Below the pieces are notes generated by a model. The model was not told the origin of the DNA, searched no databases, and saw only the letters and a program-made list of their open reading frames with translations. A DNA stretch of 64,000 bases. It comes from CAWJFP01 sp963842155 (GTDB lineage Bacteria; Pseudomonadota; Alphaproteobacteria; JACZXZ01). The position numbers and the translations under genes were made by a program. Below are positions 27,572-35,941 of this stretch, in pieces. How positions within the stretch are numbered: the stretch's first letter is position 1; every line of letters begins with the position of its first letter. The stretch is taken from assembly GCA_963842155.1 (NCBI GenBank), contig CAWJFP010000034.1, forward strand, positions 115,700 through 179,699. The letters run 5' to 3'.

Positions 27572-28582
27572 TCAGCCGGCATGGCGGATCCGCGGGTTGA
27601 TGAGGCCGTACAAGAGATCGACGGCGAGATTAACCGCCATCACCGTGCTGCCGATGAGGAGCGCGCCGCCCTCTAGCACCGGATAGTCGCGCCGGTTGAT
27701 CGAATCGACCAGCCATTTGCCCACCCCCGGCCAGGAGAAGATGGTCTCGGTCAGGATGGCGCCGGTGAAGAGCACGCCGACCTGAAGCCCGATCACCGTG
27801 ATCACCGGGATGAGCGCGTTGCGCAAGGCGTGCAGCCCGACGACGCGCAAGGGGCCGAGGCCCTTGGCGCGCGCGGTGCGGATGTAATCCTCGCCCAGTA
27901 CCTCGAGCATGGCGGAGCGAGTCATGCGCGCGATCACGGCCAGCGGCACCGTGCCGAGCACGATGGCCGGCAGGACGAGATGGCTCAAGGCCGAGCGGAA
28001 GGCGCCGGGCTCGCCCGAGAGCAGCGTGTCGATGAAGAGAAACCCCGTCACGGGCGGGATGTCGTACTCGACGCCGATGCGTCCCGAGACCGGCGTCCAA
28101 TGCAGCAGGTTCGAGAACAAGATGATCAGCAACAGCCCCCACCAGAAGATCGGCATGGAATAGCCGGCGAGCGAGATTCCCATGACGCCATGGTCGAAGA
28201 TCGAGTTGCGCTTGACCGCGGCGATCACCCCCGCCGGCAGGCCGATCGCGAGCGCGAACAGCACCGCGGCAAGCGAGAGCTCGATGGTGGCGGGAAAAAG
28301 CTGCTTGAACTCCTCGATCACCGGCGCATGGGTGATCAAGGAGAGGCCGAGATCGCCGCGCAGCACATGGCTCACATAAAGCGGATATTGGATATAGAGC
28401 GGCCGGTCGAAGCCGTATTCATGCAAGAGCGCCGCATGGCGCGCGGGCGCGATGCCGCGCTCGCCCAGCAAGGTCTCGATGGGATCGCCCGGCACGGCAT
28501 GGACGAGGAGGAAGGCGAGCAAGGTGATCCCGATGAAGGTCGGGACGACGAGGATGAGCCGCGTGAGCGCGAAGCGGAGCAT
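27572..28582 (-). CDS. Peptide ABC transporter permease (DppB type)
   Basis: A 336-residue inner-membrane permease. The start MLRFALTRLILVVPTFIGIT with HAVPGDPIETLLGERGI is typical of DppB/OppB, and the EAA loop is present as RTARAKGLGPLRVVGLHALRNA. About six membrane helices are visible. It pairs with the DppC-like permease to form the channel. It lies 161 bases downstream of the binding-protein gene, with a palindromic repeat in between, an arrangement that often lets the binding protein be made in excess. Confidence 0.93.
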   Translation of the reverse strand: MLRFALTRLILVVPTFIGITLLAFLLVHAVPGDPIETLLGERGIAPARHAALLHEYGFDRPLYIQYPLYVSHVLRGDLGLSLITHAPVIEEFKQLFPATIELSLAAVLFALAIGLPAGVIAAVKRNSIFDHGVMGISLAGYSMPIFWWGLLLIILFSNLLHWTPVSGRIGVEYDIPPVTGFLFIDTLLSGEPGAFRSALSHLVLPAIVLGTVPLAVIARMTRSAMLEVLGEDYIRTARAKGLGPLRVVGLHALRNALIPVITVIGLQVGVLFTGAILTETIFSWPGVGKWLVDSINRRDYPVLEGGALLIGSTVMAVNLAVDLLYGLINPRIRHAG

Positions 28583-28655
28583 GCAGCTTTATAGCAATTC
28601 GGCGCCCATCTGAGTGCAAGGCCGTTGGATCGCGATCGGCATCATTGCTCCTCGC

Positions 28656-28712
28656 CATACCGGCGAAAGCCGGCATCCATGCCGAAATGGGTCCCGGCCT
28701 TCGCCGGGACGG
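28656..28712. repeat. Dispersed double-hairpin repeat, family B
   Basis: Two adjacent hairpins: ATACCGGC-GAAA-GCCGGCAT and GTCCCGGC-CTTC-GCCGGGAC (28691-28710). It lies inside the transporter operon between the binding protein and the first permease. Related copies are at 34659-34712 (inverted order) and 50619-50750. Confidence 0.75.
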
Positions 28713-28743
28713 GAGAAAGAAATACCGCGGCCGTCCTGCCCTG

Positions 28744-30348
28744 CTACTCCTTCAGCTCGACCTGGTCGAACTCGTGGTAGCCGAGCGGGCTCAACTTGAA
28801 GCCCATGACGCCCTTGCGCGTCGCGGCGATCTGGATGCCGTGCGCGATCGTGTACCAGGGCGCTTCTTCCTTGAAGACAAGCTGCGCCTGCTTGTAGAGC
28901 TCGTTGCGCTTCTCCATCGCGGTGGTGCGCTGCGCCTCGGCGACCAGCGAATCATAGGGCTTGTAGCACCAGCGCGCGGCGTTGTTGCCGCCGGGCGCGG
29001 CGGCGGCGCAGCCGAGCAGCGTATTGAGGAAATTGTCCGGGTCGCCGTTGTCGCCCGTCCAGCCGAATTGCGCCATCATGGGCTCGCCCGCCTGCAGGCG
29101 CTTGCGGTACTCGCCCCATTCGAAGGTGACGAGCCTGACCGTCACGCCGACCTTGGCGAGATCGGCCTGCATCAGCTCGGCGATGCGCTTGGCGTTGGGG
29201 TTGTAGGGGCGCTGCACCGGCATATACCAGAGATCGCTCGCGAAGCCGGATTCGTAGCCCGCCTCGGCGAGCAGCTTCTTGGCGGCCTCGGGATCGTAGG
29301 GATAGTCCTTCACCGCGTCGTTGTAGGACCACATGGTGGGCGGAATCGGGTTCTTCGCCGCGATGCCGGTGCCGAGATAGACCGCGTCGATGATGGCGCG
29401 CTTGTTGATCGCCATGTTGAGCGCCTGGCGCACGCGCTTGTCGTCGAAAGGCTTCTTCAGCGTGTTGAAGGCCAGATAGGCGATGTTGAGCCCCGCCTGC
29501 TCATAGACATCGAGGCTCGCATCCTGCTTCATCGCCGGCACGTCGGCTGGCGAGGGGTAGGGGATGATATGGCATTCGCCGGATTTGAGCTTGGCAAAGC
29601 GCACCGAGGGGTCGGGCGTGATGGCGAAGACGAGGCTGTCGATCTTGGGCTTGCCCAGGAAATAATCGGGGTTGGCCTTGTAGCGGATGACGGCGTCCTT
29701 CTGATAGCTTTCCAGCACCCAGGGGCCGGTGCCGACCGGATCCTGGTCGACCTTCTCCGGCGTGCCCGCCTTCAGCATCTGGTCGGCATATTCCTTGGAG
29801 CTTATGGAGGCGAAATCCATCGCCATGTTGGCGATGAAGGGCGCGTTCGGCATGTTGAGCACGAAGCGGACGGTATAGTCGTCGAGCTTCTCCACCGCCT
29901 TGAGCATCTTCGGCATGTCCATGTCGCTGAAATAGGCGTGATTATCGCTGGTCACCTTGAAAAAGGGATTGTCGGCCTTCCATTGCCGCTCGAAGCTGAA
30001 GATCACGTCGTCGGCATTGAAATCGCGGCTCGGCTTGAAGCTCTTGGTGGTCTGCCATTTCACCCCCTTGCGCAGATGGAAGGTGAAGGCGAGCCCGTCC
30101 GGCGAGACCTCCCAGCTTTCGGCCAGGCCCGGCTCGACCTCGGTCGTGCCGAGCTTGAACTCGACCAAGCGGTTGTAGATCTGCCGCGAGGAGGCATCGA
30201 AAGAGGTGCCGGTCACGTTGATCGCCGGATAGAAATTCTCCGGGCTGCCCTCGGAGCAATAGACGAGGGTCTTCGCCTCGGCCGTCGCGGCAAGGCCGAC
30301 GGCGCCGATAGCTGCGAGGCCGGCCGCAAGAAACGCTTTCCTGCTCAT
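28744..30348 (-). CDS. Periplasmic peptide-binding protein of the ABC transporter (DppA type)
   Basis: A 534-residue solute-binding protein of family 5. It has a signal peptide (MSRKAFLAAGLAAIGAVGLA, cleavage near AEA/KTL). The mature N-terminus KTLVYCSEGSPENFYPAINVT resembles DppA (KTLVYCSEGSPEGFNPQ), and RQALNMAINKRAIIDAVYLG with the DPVGTGPWVLESYQ region are family 5 hallmarks. It delivers dipeptides or similar ligands to the permeases encoded just downstream. AGGAGGT-like bases (GGAGG) precede the ATG. It is the first gene of the operon and complete. Confidence 0.93.
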   Translation of the reverse strand: MSRKAFLAAGLAAIGAVGLAATAEAKTLVYCSEGSPENFYPAINVTGTSFDASSRQIYNRLVEFKLGTTEVEPGLAESWEVSPDGLAFTFHLRKGVKWQTTKSFKPSRDFNADDVIFSFERQWKADNPFFKVTSDNHAYFSDMDMPKMLKAVEKLDDYTVRFVLNMPNAPFIANMAMDFASISSKEYADQMLKAGTPEKVDQDPVGTGPWVLESYQKDAVIRYKANPDYFLGKPKIDSLVFAITPDPSVRFAKLKSGECHIIPYPSPADVPAMKQDASLDVYEQAGLNIAYLAFNTLKKPFDDKRVRQALNMAINKRAIIDAVYLGTGIAAKNPIPPTMWSYNDAVKDYPYDPEAAKKLLAEAGYESGFASDLWYMPVQRPYNPNAKRIAELMQADLAKVGVTVRLVTFEWGEYRKRLQAGEPMMAQFGWTGDNGDPDNFLNTLLGCAAAAPGGNNAARWCYKPYDSLVAEAQRTTAMEKRNELYKQAQLVFKEEAPWYTIAHGIQIAATRKGVMGFKLSPLGYHEFDQVELKE

Positions 30349-30418
30349 CTCCGGAACCTCCCTGAAGCGGCGCCGTCGTGGCCCGAGCGACGAATTTGCG
30401 CCGCGCGCCGCGCGCCTG

Positions 30419-31636
30419 TCAATCGACGCGCCGGCGCGAATTCGCTAGACCCCGCTCGGGGAACAGCACGGGCATCATCCGCTCGACGACGCGGTCCCAG
30501 GTGAAATGCTCCGTTGCATGACGCGGCCCATTCACGGCTGCGCCCCGGCGGAATGGCTCGTCATCGACGATCCCGTGCATCAGCGCCGTAAGATGGTCGA
30601 GATCGGGCACGAGCGCGACGCCAGCCGCTCCCTCGAATTCCACAGGGCTGAGGCGGCTCTCGATCGTCCTGGCGAAAGCGTCGGTGACGAAGTCGTCCGT
30701 CGATCCGCCGCGCGTGCAGATGACCGGGACGCCGCAGGCGGCCGCCTCGAGCACCGGCAGGTTGAAGCCTTCCGCGCGATAGGGAGATACATATACGTCG
30801 GCCGCCTGGTAAAGCGCCGCCATCTCCTCCATGGACAGAGCCTCCCCTCCATAGACGAGCCGTTCCGCGACCAGGCTGACCTGGGACCGTGAGAGCGGCT
30901 CGAGCGCCTGCTGGAGAAACTGACGCGACGCATAAAGCCGATCGGCGCCCTTGAGCAGAAGCCTGACCTCGCCGCGACGCTCCGCCACGGCCGCGAAGGC
31001 CCTGAGCAGGATATCCATTCCCTTGTTCGCGGTCATGGCGCCGACGCTCATGAACACGAAGCCCGAAAGACCCAGCTTCTTGCGTACCGCCTCTCGCGTC
31101 TCGGGGCGCGGCCGGAACAACGTCGGATCGACACCGTTGGGAATCACGGCAATTCGTGCATCCTCGAATCCAAGGCGCCGAAAGCCTTCGGCGGACCATT
31201 GCGACGGCGTCATGATCGTCAGAGAGGGGTCGTCCAAGGCTTCCCGAAGGTTGACCTCGCGTGCAAGGTACCGACGCGGCACAACGCGGTATTCCGCCGT
31301 GCCGTAAACGACGGTCCGGCCGGTCCTTGCGCGCCGCAGATCGTAGGGATAGGACAGGCGCAAGGTCGCCCCCGGCATGAAGCCCGCTTGCGCCGGCTTG
31401 ATCTCGCCTAGGACGCGGGCGCTTTCGGGGTGGAACAGTCCAGGCTGCAAGCGCCAAGCCGGATTGAAGAACGGCAAATCGCTGACCCGCAACTCGATGT
31501 CCGGCCGCCGCGTCAACGCCAGCAATTGCCACTGGTTGACGATCGCATAGCTGTGGCTCAGCGAGCGCCATCCTTCGACCGCAAGCTTCAAGCCTGCCTT
31601 GCGCGATTGGCGCGGCTTCGACGTCGTCTGCGCCAT
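30419..31636 (-). CDS. Glycosyltransferase, GT4 (group 1) family
   Basis: A 405-residue soluble GT-B-fold glycosyltransferase. The C-terminal nucleotide-sugar half is clear: VIPNGVDPTLFRP, FVFMSVGAMTANKGMDILL, YQAADVYVSPYRAEGFNLPV and the E-x7-E element EGFNLPVLE (about residue 288). The acceptor and sugar are unknown. The ATG at 31636 is preferred, giving MAQTTSKPRQSRKAG; a weak ribosome binding site precedes it. It is 70 bases downstream of the binding-protein gene on the same strand, but no functional link to peptide transport is evident. Divergent from the SDR gene. Confidence 0.85.
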   Translation of the reverse strand: MAQTTSKPRQSRKAGLKLAVEGWRSLSHSYAIVNQWQLLALTRRPDIELRVSDLPFFNPAWRLQPGLFHPESARVLGEIKPAQAGFMPGATLRLSYPYDLRRARTGRTVVYGTAEYRVVPRRYLAREVNLREALDDPSLTIMTPSQWSAEGFRRLGFEDARIAVIPNGVDPTLFRPRPETREAVRKKLGLSGFVFMSVGAMTANKGMDILLRAFAAVAERRGEVRLLLKGADRLYASRQFLQQALEPLSRSQVSLVAERLVYGGEALSMEEMAALYQAADVYVSPYRAEGFNLPVLEAAACGVPVICTRGGSTDDFVTDAFARTIESRLSPVEFEGAAGVALVPDLDHLTALMHGIVDDEPFRRGAAVNGPRHATEHFTWDRVVERMMPVLFPERGLANSRRRVD

Positions 31637-31879
31637 ATTGTCTTTCGCCCTGCTGGTGCCTGCGCGATTGGCGGTCAAGTCGTTCGCACAGTTCTTCCGG
31701 GAACGGGAGCAGTACCATACATCGTGTGCTCGGCCACGGTGTCTGCTCCTGGTACACCGAACGGAAATTCGAGCTCACCCATGATTGGCGCGCCGCCTGG
31801 CGCCCGATCCCGCTGCCGACGCTCCGCCGCGCGGCCATGCTACACTCGCGGGCGAGGGCGGGCAGGCAGGGAGCGGATC

Positions 31880-32722
31880 GTGCAGGGCAAGACGGTCGTC
31901 ATCACCGGTGCCACCTCCGGCATCGGCCAGGTCGCGGCGGAGCGGCTGGCCGGCATGGGCGCGCGCATTCTCCTGGTCGCGCGCGACAAGGGGCGCGGCG
32001 AGGCGACGCTCGCGCGGCTCAAGGCGCTGGGGCCCGGCGCCGCGCATGGCATCCACTACGCCGATCTCTCGCGCCTCGCCGAGATGAAGCGGGTCGCGGC
32101 CGCGATCGCGGCGGCGGAGCCGCGTATCGATGTGCTGATCAACAATGCGGGCGCCGTCTACAACCGGCGTCGCGTCACCGAGGACGGGCTGGAGCTCACC
32201 TTCGCCACCAACCATATGTCCTATTTCATGATGGCGCAGGAACTGCGCGAGCGGCTCGTCGCCTCGGCGCCCGCGCGCGTCGTGAACACGGCGTCGGACG
32301 CCCATCGCGGCGCCAAGCTCGATTTCGACGATTTGCAAGCGGCGCGGCGCTATAGCGGCTTCAGGGTCTATGGCCGCTCCAAGCTCTGCAACATCCTCTT
32401 CACCCGCGAGCTGGCGCGGCGGCTCGCCGGCACCGGCGTCACCGCGAACTGCCTCCATCCGGGCTTCGTCGCGACGCGCTTCGGCGATCAGAGCGGCGGG
32501 CCTTTGGCCTACCTCGTCCGCTTCGCCAAGCTCTTCGCCATCACGCCCGAGCAAGGCGCCGAGACCATCACCTATCTCGCCTCCTCGCCTGCGGTGGCCG
32601 ACGCCAGCGGCGGCTATTTCTACAAATGCCGCCCCGCGACCCCGACGGCGGAGGCGCAGGACGATGCGTCGGCCAGGCGGCTGTGGCAGGAGACGGCGAG
32701 GCTCGCCGGGGTCGCGGAGTAG
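31880..32722 (+). CDS. Short-chain dehydrogenase/reductase (SDR), retinol-dehydrogenase-like
   Basis: A 280-residue NAD(P)-dependent oxidoreductase. The TGATSGIGQ cofactor motif is at the N-terminus; INNAG, the catalytic Ser region (VVNTASDAH) and Y-x3-K (YGRSKLCN) are intact, followed by LHPGFVATRFG. It resembles RDH/WW-domain-oxidoreductase-type SDRs acting on lipophilic alcohols or ketones; the substrate is unknown. The start is a GTG at 31880 with GGGAG seven bases upstream; no ATG fits the family N-terminus. The thioesterase gene follows after 5 bases, suggesting a small acyl/alcohol metabolism operon. Confidence 0.88.
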   Translation: MQGKTVVITGATSGIGQVAAERLAGMGARILLVARDKGRGEATLARLKALGPGAAHGIHYADLSRLAEMKRVAAAIAAAEPRIDVLINNAGAVYNRRRVTEDGLELTFATNHMSYFMMAQELRERLVASAPARVVNTASDAHRGAKLDFDDLQAARRYSGFRVYGRSKLCNILFTRELARRLAGTGVTANCLHPGFVATRFGDQSGGPLAYLVRFAKLFAITPEQGAETITYLASSPAVADASGGYFYKCRPATPTAEAQDDASARRLWQETARLAGVAE

Positions 32723-32727
32723 CCCGC

Positions 32728-33231
32728 ATGTCGCAGCTCTCGGACGGGATCGAAAGCGCGCCCCTCGCGCTCCATCGCGAGACGGTCCTGCCGGAATGGA
32801 CCGACTATAACGGCCATATGAACATGGCTTATTACATGCTCGCCTTCGATCACGCGACCGACTGGCTCTTCGACTTTCTCGATATCGGCGCCGGTTACCT
32901 CAAGCGCACCAACCACTCGCTCTTCACGCTCGAGGCGCATATCACCTACGAGCGCGAGCTCAAGGCGGGCGATCCCTTGCGCGTGACGACGCAGCTCCTC
33001 GATCGCGACACCAAGCGGCTGCATTATTGCCACCTCATGTATCACGCCGAGGAAGGCTACCTCGCCGCGACCAACGAGCTCATCTGTATCCATGTCGATC
33101 TCGCCAAGCGCCGCTCCGCGCCCTTTCCGCGCGACGCGCTCGCCCGGATCGAGCGTCTCTTCGCCGTGCACCGCGAGCTGCCGCAGCCCACCTGGCTGGG
33201 CCGCGTCATCGGCATCCGCCGCGAAGGCTGA
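32728..33231 (+). CDS. Hotdog-fold acyl-CoA thioesterase, carnitine/betainyl-CoA type
   Basis: A 167-residue hotdog-fold protein. PEWTDYNGHMNMAYYMLAFD carries the Asp/Tyr/Asn-Gly-His-Met active-site element of the 4-hydroxybenzoyl-CoA thioesterase-like group. It is closest in style to the thioesterases linked to L-carnitine dehydrogenase (ERELKAGDPLRVTTQLLD, RLHYCHLMYHAEEG). It would hydrolyse an acyl-CoA in the cytoplasm. It sits between the SDR gene (5 bases) and the TPR/oxygenase gene (3 bases), so all three are probably co-transcribed. No carnitine genes are nearby, so the exact substrate is open. Confidence 0.85.
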   Translation: MSQLSDGIESAPLALHRETVLPEWTDYNGHMNMAYYMLAFDHATDWLFDFLDIGAGYLKRTNHSLFTLEAHITYERELKAGDPLRVTTQLLDRDTKRLHYCHLMYHAEEGYLAATNELICIHVDLAKRRSAPFPRDALARIERLFAVHRELPQPTWLGRVIGIRREG

Positions 33232-33234
33232 GAG

Positions 33235-34596
33235 ATGCCGCCGCGGGAACGACATCCGGCGAACGGCGGCGCGACGGGCGAGGGGCGCGAGATCCAGGCC
33301 TTGCAGCGCCAGGCCAAGGCGTTGTTCGATGCGGGCAGGCTGCGGCCCGCGCTCAAGTCCTGTCTCGATCTCCTGGAGCTGCAGCCCGAGCGGCCGGATG
33401 TGCTGAGTTTTGCCGGCATGATCGCGGGCCAACTCGGCCAGCCCGCCGAGGCGGCCGCGCTGTTCGAGGCGGCACTGCAGCTCATGCCCGATTTCGCCGA
33501 GGCGCATTACAATCTCGCCAACATGCTCGACCGGCTCGGCAAGCTGGAGGCGGCGGCGGAATCGCACGGCCGCGCCTTGCGCCTACGGCCCGGCCTGGCG
33601 CCGGCCTGGCATAATCTCGGCGGCATATTGCGCCGGCTCGGCCGCACCGAGGAAGCCGAGCAGGCCTATCGCCGCGCGCTCGAGCTCAAGCCCGCCTCCG
33701 CCGAGACGGCGCGCGATCTGGGCCTGCTTCTGCAATCGAACGGGCGGGGCCTGGAGGCGCTGGAGATTTTTCGCCGCGGCCTCGTGGCCTCGCCGCGCGC
33801 GGGCGATCTGCACAGCCATCTTGTCCATGCGCTGATGGAACAAGGCGAGGCGGCAAGCGCGGTCGCGGCCTGCGAGCGCTGGCTAAGGGCGGTGCCGGGC
33901 GACCTCCAGGCTACGGCGCTCAAGGCCATCGCGCTCAACGAGGCGGGCGACCGCGCGGCCGCCGCCTTCCTGCTCGATTTCGATCGCTTCGTGCAGGTGG
34001 TCGATCTGGCGCCGCCGCCCGCCTTTGCGAGCCTCGCGGCCTTCAACGCGGCGCTGGTCGAGCATGTGCTCCACCACCCGACCTTGAAGGTGCCGCCCAA
34101 GTACCATCCGACCTACCACAATGATTTCCTGCAGATCACCGACGAGCTTTTGGCGGAGCCGAAGGGGCCAATGGCGGAGCTCGAGCGGCTGACGCGCCTG
34201 GCGATCGAACGCTATGTCGCCGGCCTGCCCGCCTCGCCGCCGCATCCCTATCTGGCGCATTGGCCGGCCAAATGGCGGCTCACCGCCTGGGCGACGGTTC
34301 TTGAGGGGCAGGGCAATCTCGTGCCCCATATGCATCTCGAAGGCTATTTAGGCGCGGTCTATTACCCGGCGCTGCCGGCGGCGGTGAGCGAGGCGGCCGC
34401 AGGCGAGGCGGGCTGGATCGAGCTCGGTCGGCCGCCCGAGGCGCTTGCCGCGAAGGCGACACCGCTTTTGCGCCGCATCCAGCCCAAGGAGGGGCGGCTC
34501 TTGCTCTTTCCCGGCTATTTCTTCCACTGCACCTTGCCCTTCCAGGCAAGCACGCGGCGCGTCTCGATCGCCTTCGACCTGATGCGCGCGGGGTGA
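33235..34596 (+). CDS. TPR-repeat protein with C-terminal 2OG-Fe(II) oxygenase domain
   Basis: A 453-residue protein. Residues about 20-235 are TPR repeats (for example ALQLMPDFAEAHYNLANMLD and RPGLAPAWHNLGGILRRLG). The C-terminal part (about 285-453) matches the putative 2OG-Fe(II) oxygenase family: NLVPHMHLEGYLGAVYY with the first iron His, GWIELGRPPE, EGRLLLFPGYFFHCTLPF with the distal His, and RRVSIAFD with the 2-oxoglutarate-binding Arg. Hydroxylation of a protein or small molecule docked by the TPRs is likely, but the target is unknown. It is third in the SDR-thioesterase operon. Confidence 0.85.
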   Translation: MPPRERHPANGGATGEGREIQALQRQAKALFDAGRLRPALKSCLDLLELQPERPDVLSFAGMIAGQLGQPAEAAALFEAALQLMPDFAEAHYNLANMLDRLGKLEAAAESHGRALRLRPGLAPAWHNLGGILRRLGRTEEAEQAYRRALELKPASAETARDLGLLLQSNGRGLEALEIFRRGLVASPRAGDLHSHLVHALMEQGEAASAVAACERWLRAVPGDLQATALKAIALNEAGDRAAAAFLLDFDRFVQVVDLAPPPAFASLAAFNAALVEHVLHHPTLKVPPKYHPTYHNDFLQITDELLAEPKGPMAELERLTRLAIERYVAGLPASPPHPYLAHWPAKWRLTAWATVLEGQGNLVPHMHLEGYLGAVYYPALPAAVSEAAAGEAGWIELGRPPEALAAKATPLLRRIQPKEGRLLLFPGYFFHCTLPFQASTRRVSIAFDLMRAG

Positions 34597-34658
34597 GGCG
34601 CGGCGGGATAGGCGCGCACCGATCTCGATCGACGATCGAAAATTCACGCAATCTCCCC

Positions 34659-34712
34659 GTCCCGGCGAAAGCCGGGACCCATTCAGCCATGGATACCGGC
34701 TCGCGCCGGTAT
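34659..34712. repeat. Dispersed double-hairpin repeat, family B
   Basis: GTCCCGGC-GAAA-GCCGGGAC (34659-34678) followed by ATACCGGC-TCGC-GCCGGTAT (34693-34712). It is the same pair of hairpins as at 28656-28712 but in the opposite orientation, here between two convergent genes. Confidence 0.8.
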
Positions 34713-34800
34713 GGCGATGAGGAGATATGACGATGACGGGCTAATGCGCTTTTGACTTAATAGGCGAGCAAGTGACTCGAGGAGCGAGCCGGCATTTTCA

Positions 34801-35857
34801 TTAAAACACCGGAATGATGTCGGCGGGGTCGAAGGCCACCGTCTTGCCTTCGATGCCGATCTCGGGGATGGCGGGGAACTCGATGCCGTGCGGCTCGACG
34901 AGCCCCTTCATGCGCAAAAGGGCCGTGCGCCAATTCTCCTTGCGCTCCTCGATGGTAAGGATGCCGAGCCCCGCCTCGCGCGCCACGGCCTCGAGCATGC
35001 GATGCGCGGGGCGCCAGGTCTCGGGCAGGTCCCAGAACTGCTCCGGCGGCTCGTAGAGGATGCCCGAGAGGAAGACGAAGCCCGCGCGGATCTGCTTGGT
35101 GATGATCGCCTTCTGCTCCTGGGTCAGCTTGGGCAGCAGGTTCTCCAGCAGGATGAGGCAGATGCGCAAGTGCCGCGCCTCGTCCTGGCCGACGCGGCTG
35201 AAGGCCTCGCGCAGCGCCGGAATCGAGCATTGCCGATGCATCTGCTGGAACAGGGTGGAGGACGCCATCTCGCCCATCAGGAAGGAGGTGAAGAGGATCG
35301 GGAGCGCGTGGCGATGCACGCCGCTCTTGAAGCCCTCCCAATAGCGCGCGCCGTTGTGGAAGTACCAGCGCACATTGTTCTGGGCGAGCTTGCCGAGCGG
35401 CGTCTCGGGCTCGTAATCGAGCGGCCCGCCGGGGGTGAGAGTTCTGGATCGCGCGCTGGCAGACCTCCTCATGGTTCACCTCGTCGCGGGTGATGAGGAA
35501 GAAGCATTTGCGGACCGGGTCCTCCTGATGGGTCTCGTAGGTATGGATCATGGCGCGCGCGAAGACGGCCGGGCCGGAGCTGTCGAAGACGCAAAGCAGC
35601 CCGAACCAGTAGGCGATGGCGTAGCGCTGATCGAGGGTGAAGGCCTTGGGATCGAGCGTGTCCCAGGGCAGCTTGTTGGGCAGCCAGCTTTGCTCGCGCG
35701 CCGAATCATAGAGCTTCAGGAGCTTCGGCGTGTCGGTATGCCATTCGATGGGGAAAATATTGCCCGCGGGGAAGGGCGGCGGCTCGCTCGTCCCGAAAAG
35801 GATGCGCGCCGGATCGGGCATCGCCGCGGAGCCAGCCTTTGTCGTCGCCGTAACCAT
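34801..35857 (-). pseudogene. Ferritin-like di-iron protein, frameshifted
   Basis: The N-terminal part (MVTATTKAGSAAMPDPARIL, then IEWHTDTPKLLKLYD and FFLITRDEVNHEEVCQRAIQ) breaks after residue about 138 and continues in another frame with LTPGGPLDYEPETPLGKLAQ to the C-terminus (FDPADIIPVF). One extra base near 35438-35443 accounts for this; corrected, the product is 351 residues. Two iron-ligand-like motifs are visible, RDEVNHEEV and GQDEARHLRI, spaced as in ferritin-like / RNR-R2-like oxygenases. The reaction is unknown. ATG 35857 has AGGTGA seven bases upstream. A dyad at 35887-35903 probably controls it. Confidence 0.75.
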
Positions 35858-35886
35858 GGCAGCGTCACCTCGCTCGCATTTTGATA

Positions 35887-35903
35887 TGATACAGATTGTG
35901 TCA
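35887..35903 (-). promoter_or_regulatory. Operator-like dyad upstream of the ferritin-like gene
   Basis: TGATACA-GAT-TGTGTCA is a 7-3-7 inverted repeat with one mismatch in an AT-rich patch, 30 bases before the start codon. It would fit a TetR- or GntR-type repressor; no such regulator gene is adjacent. Confidence 0.45.
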
Positions 35904-35941
35904 GAGACCTCGCAGAAAGTGAACCATAAAAACGTCCCGCC

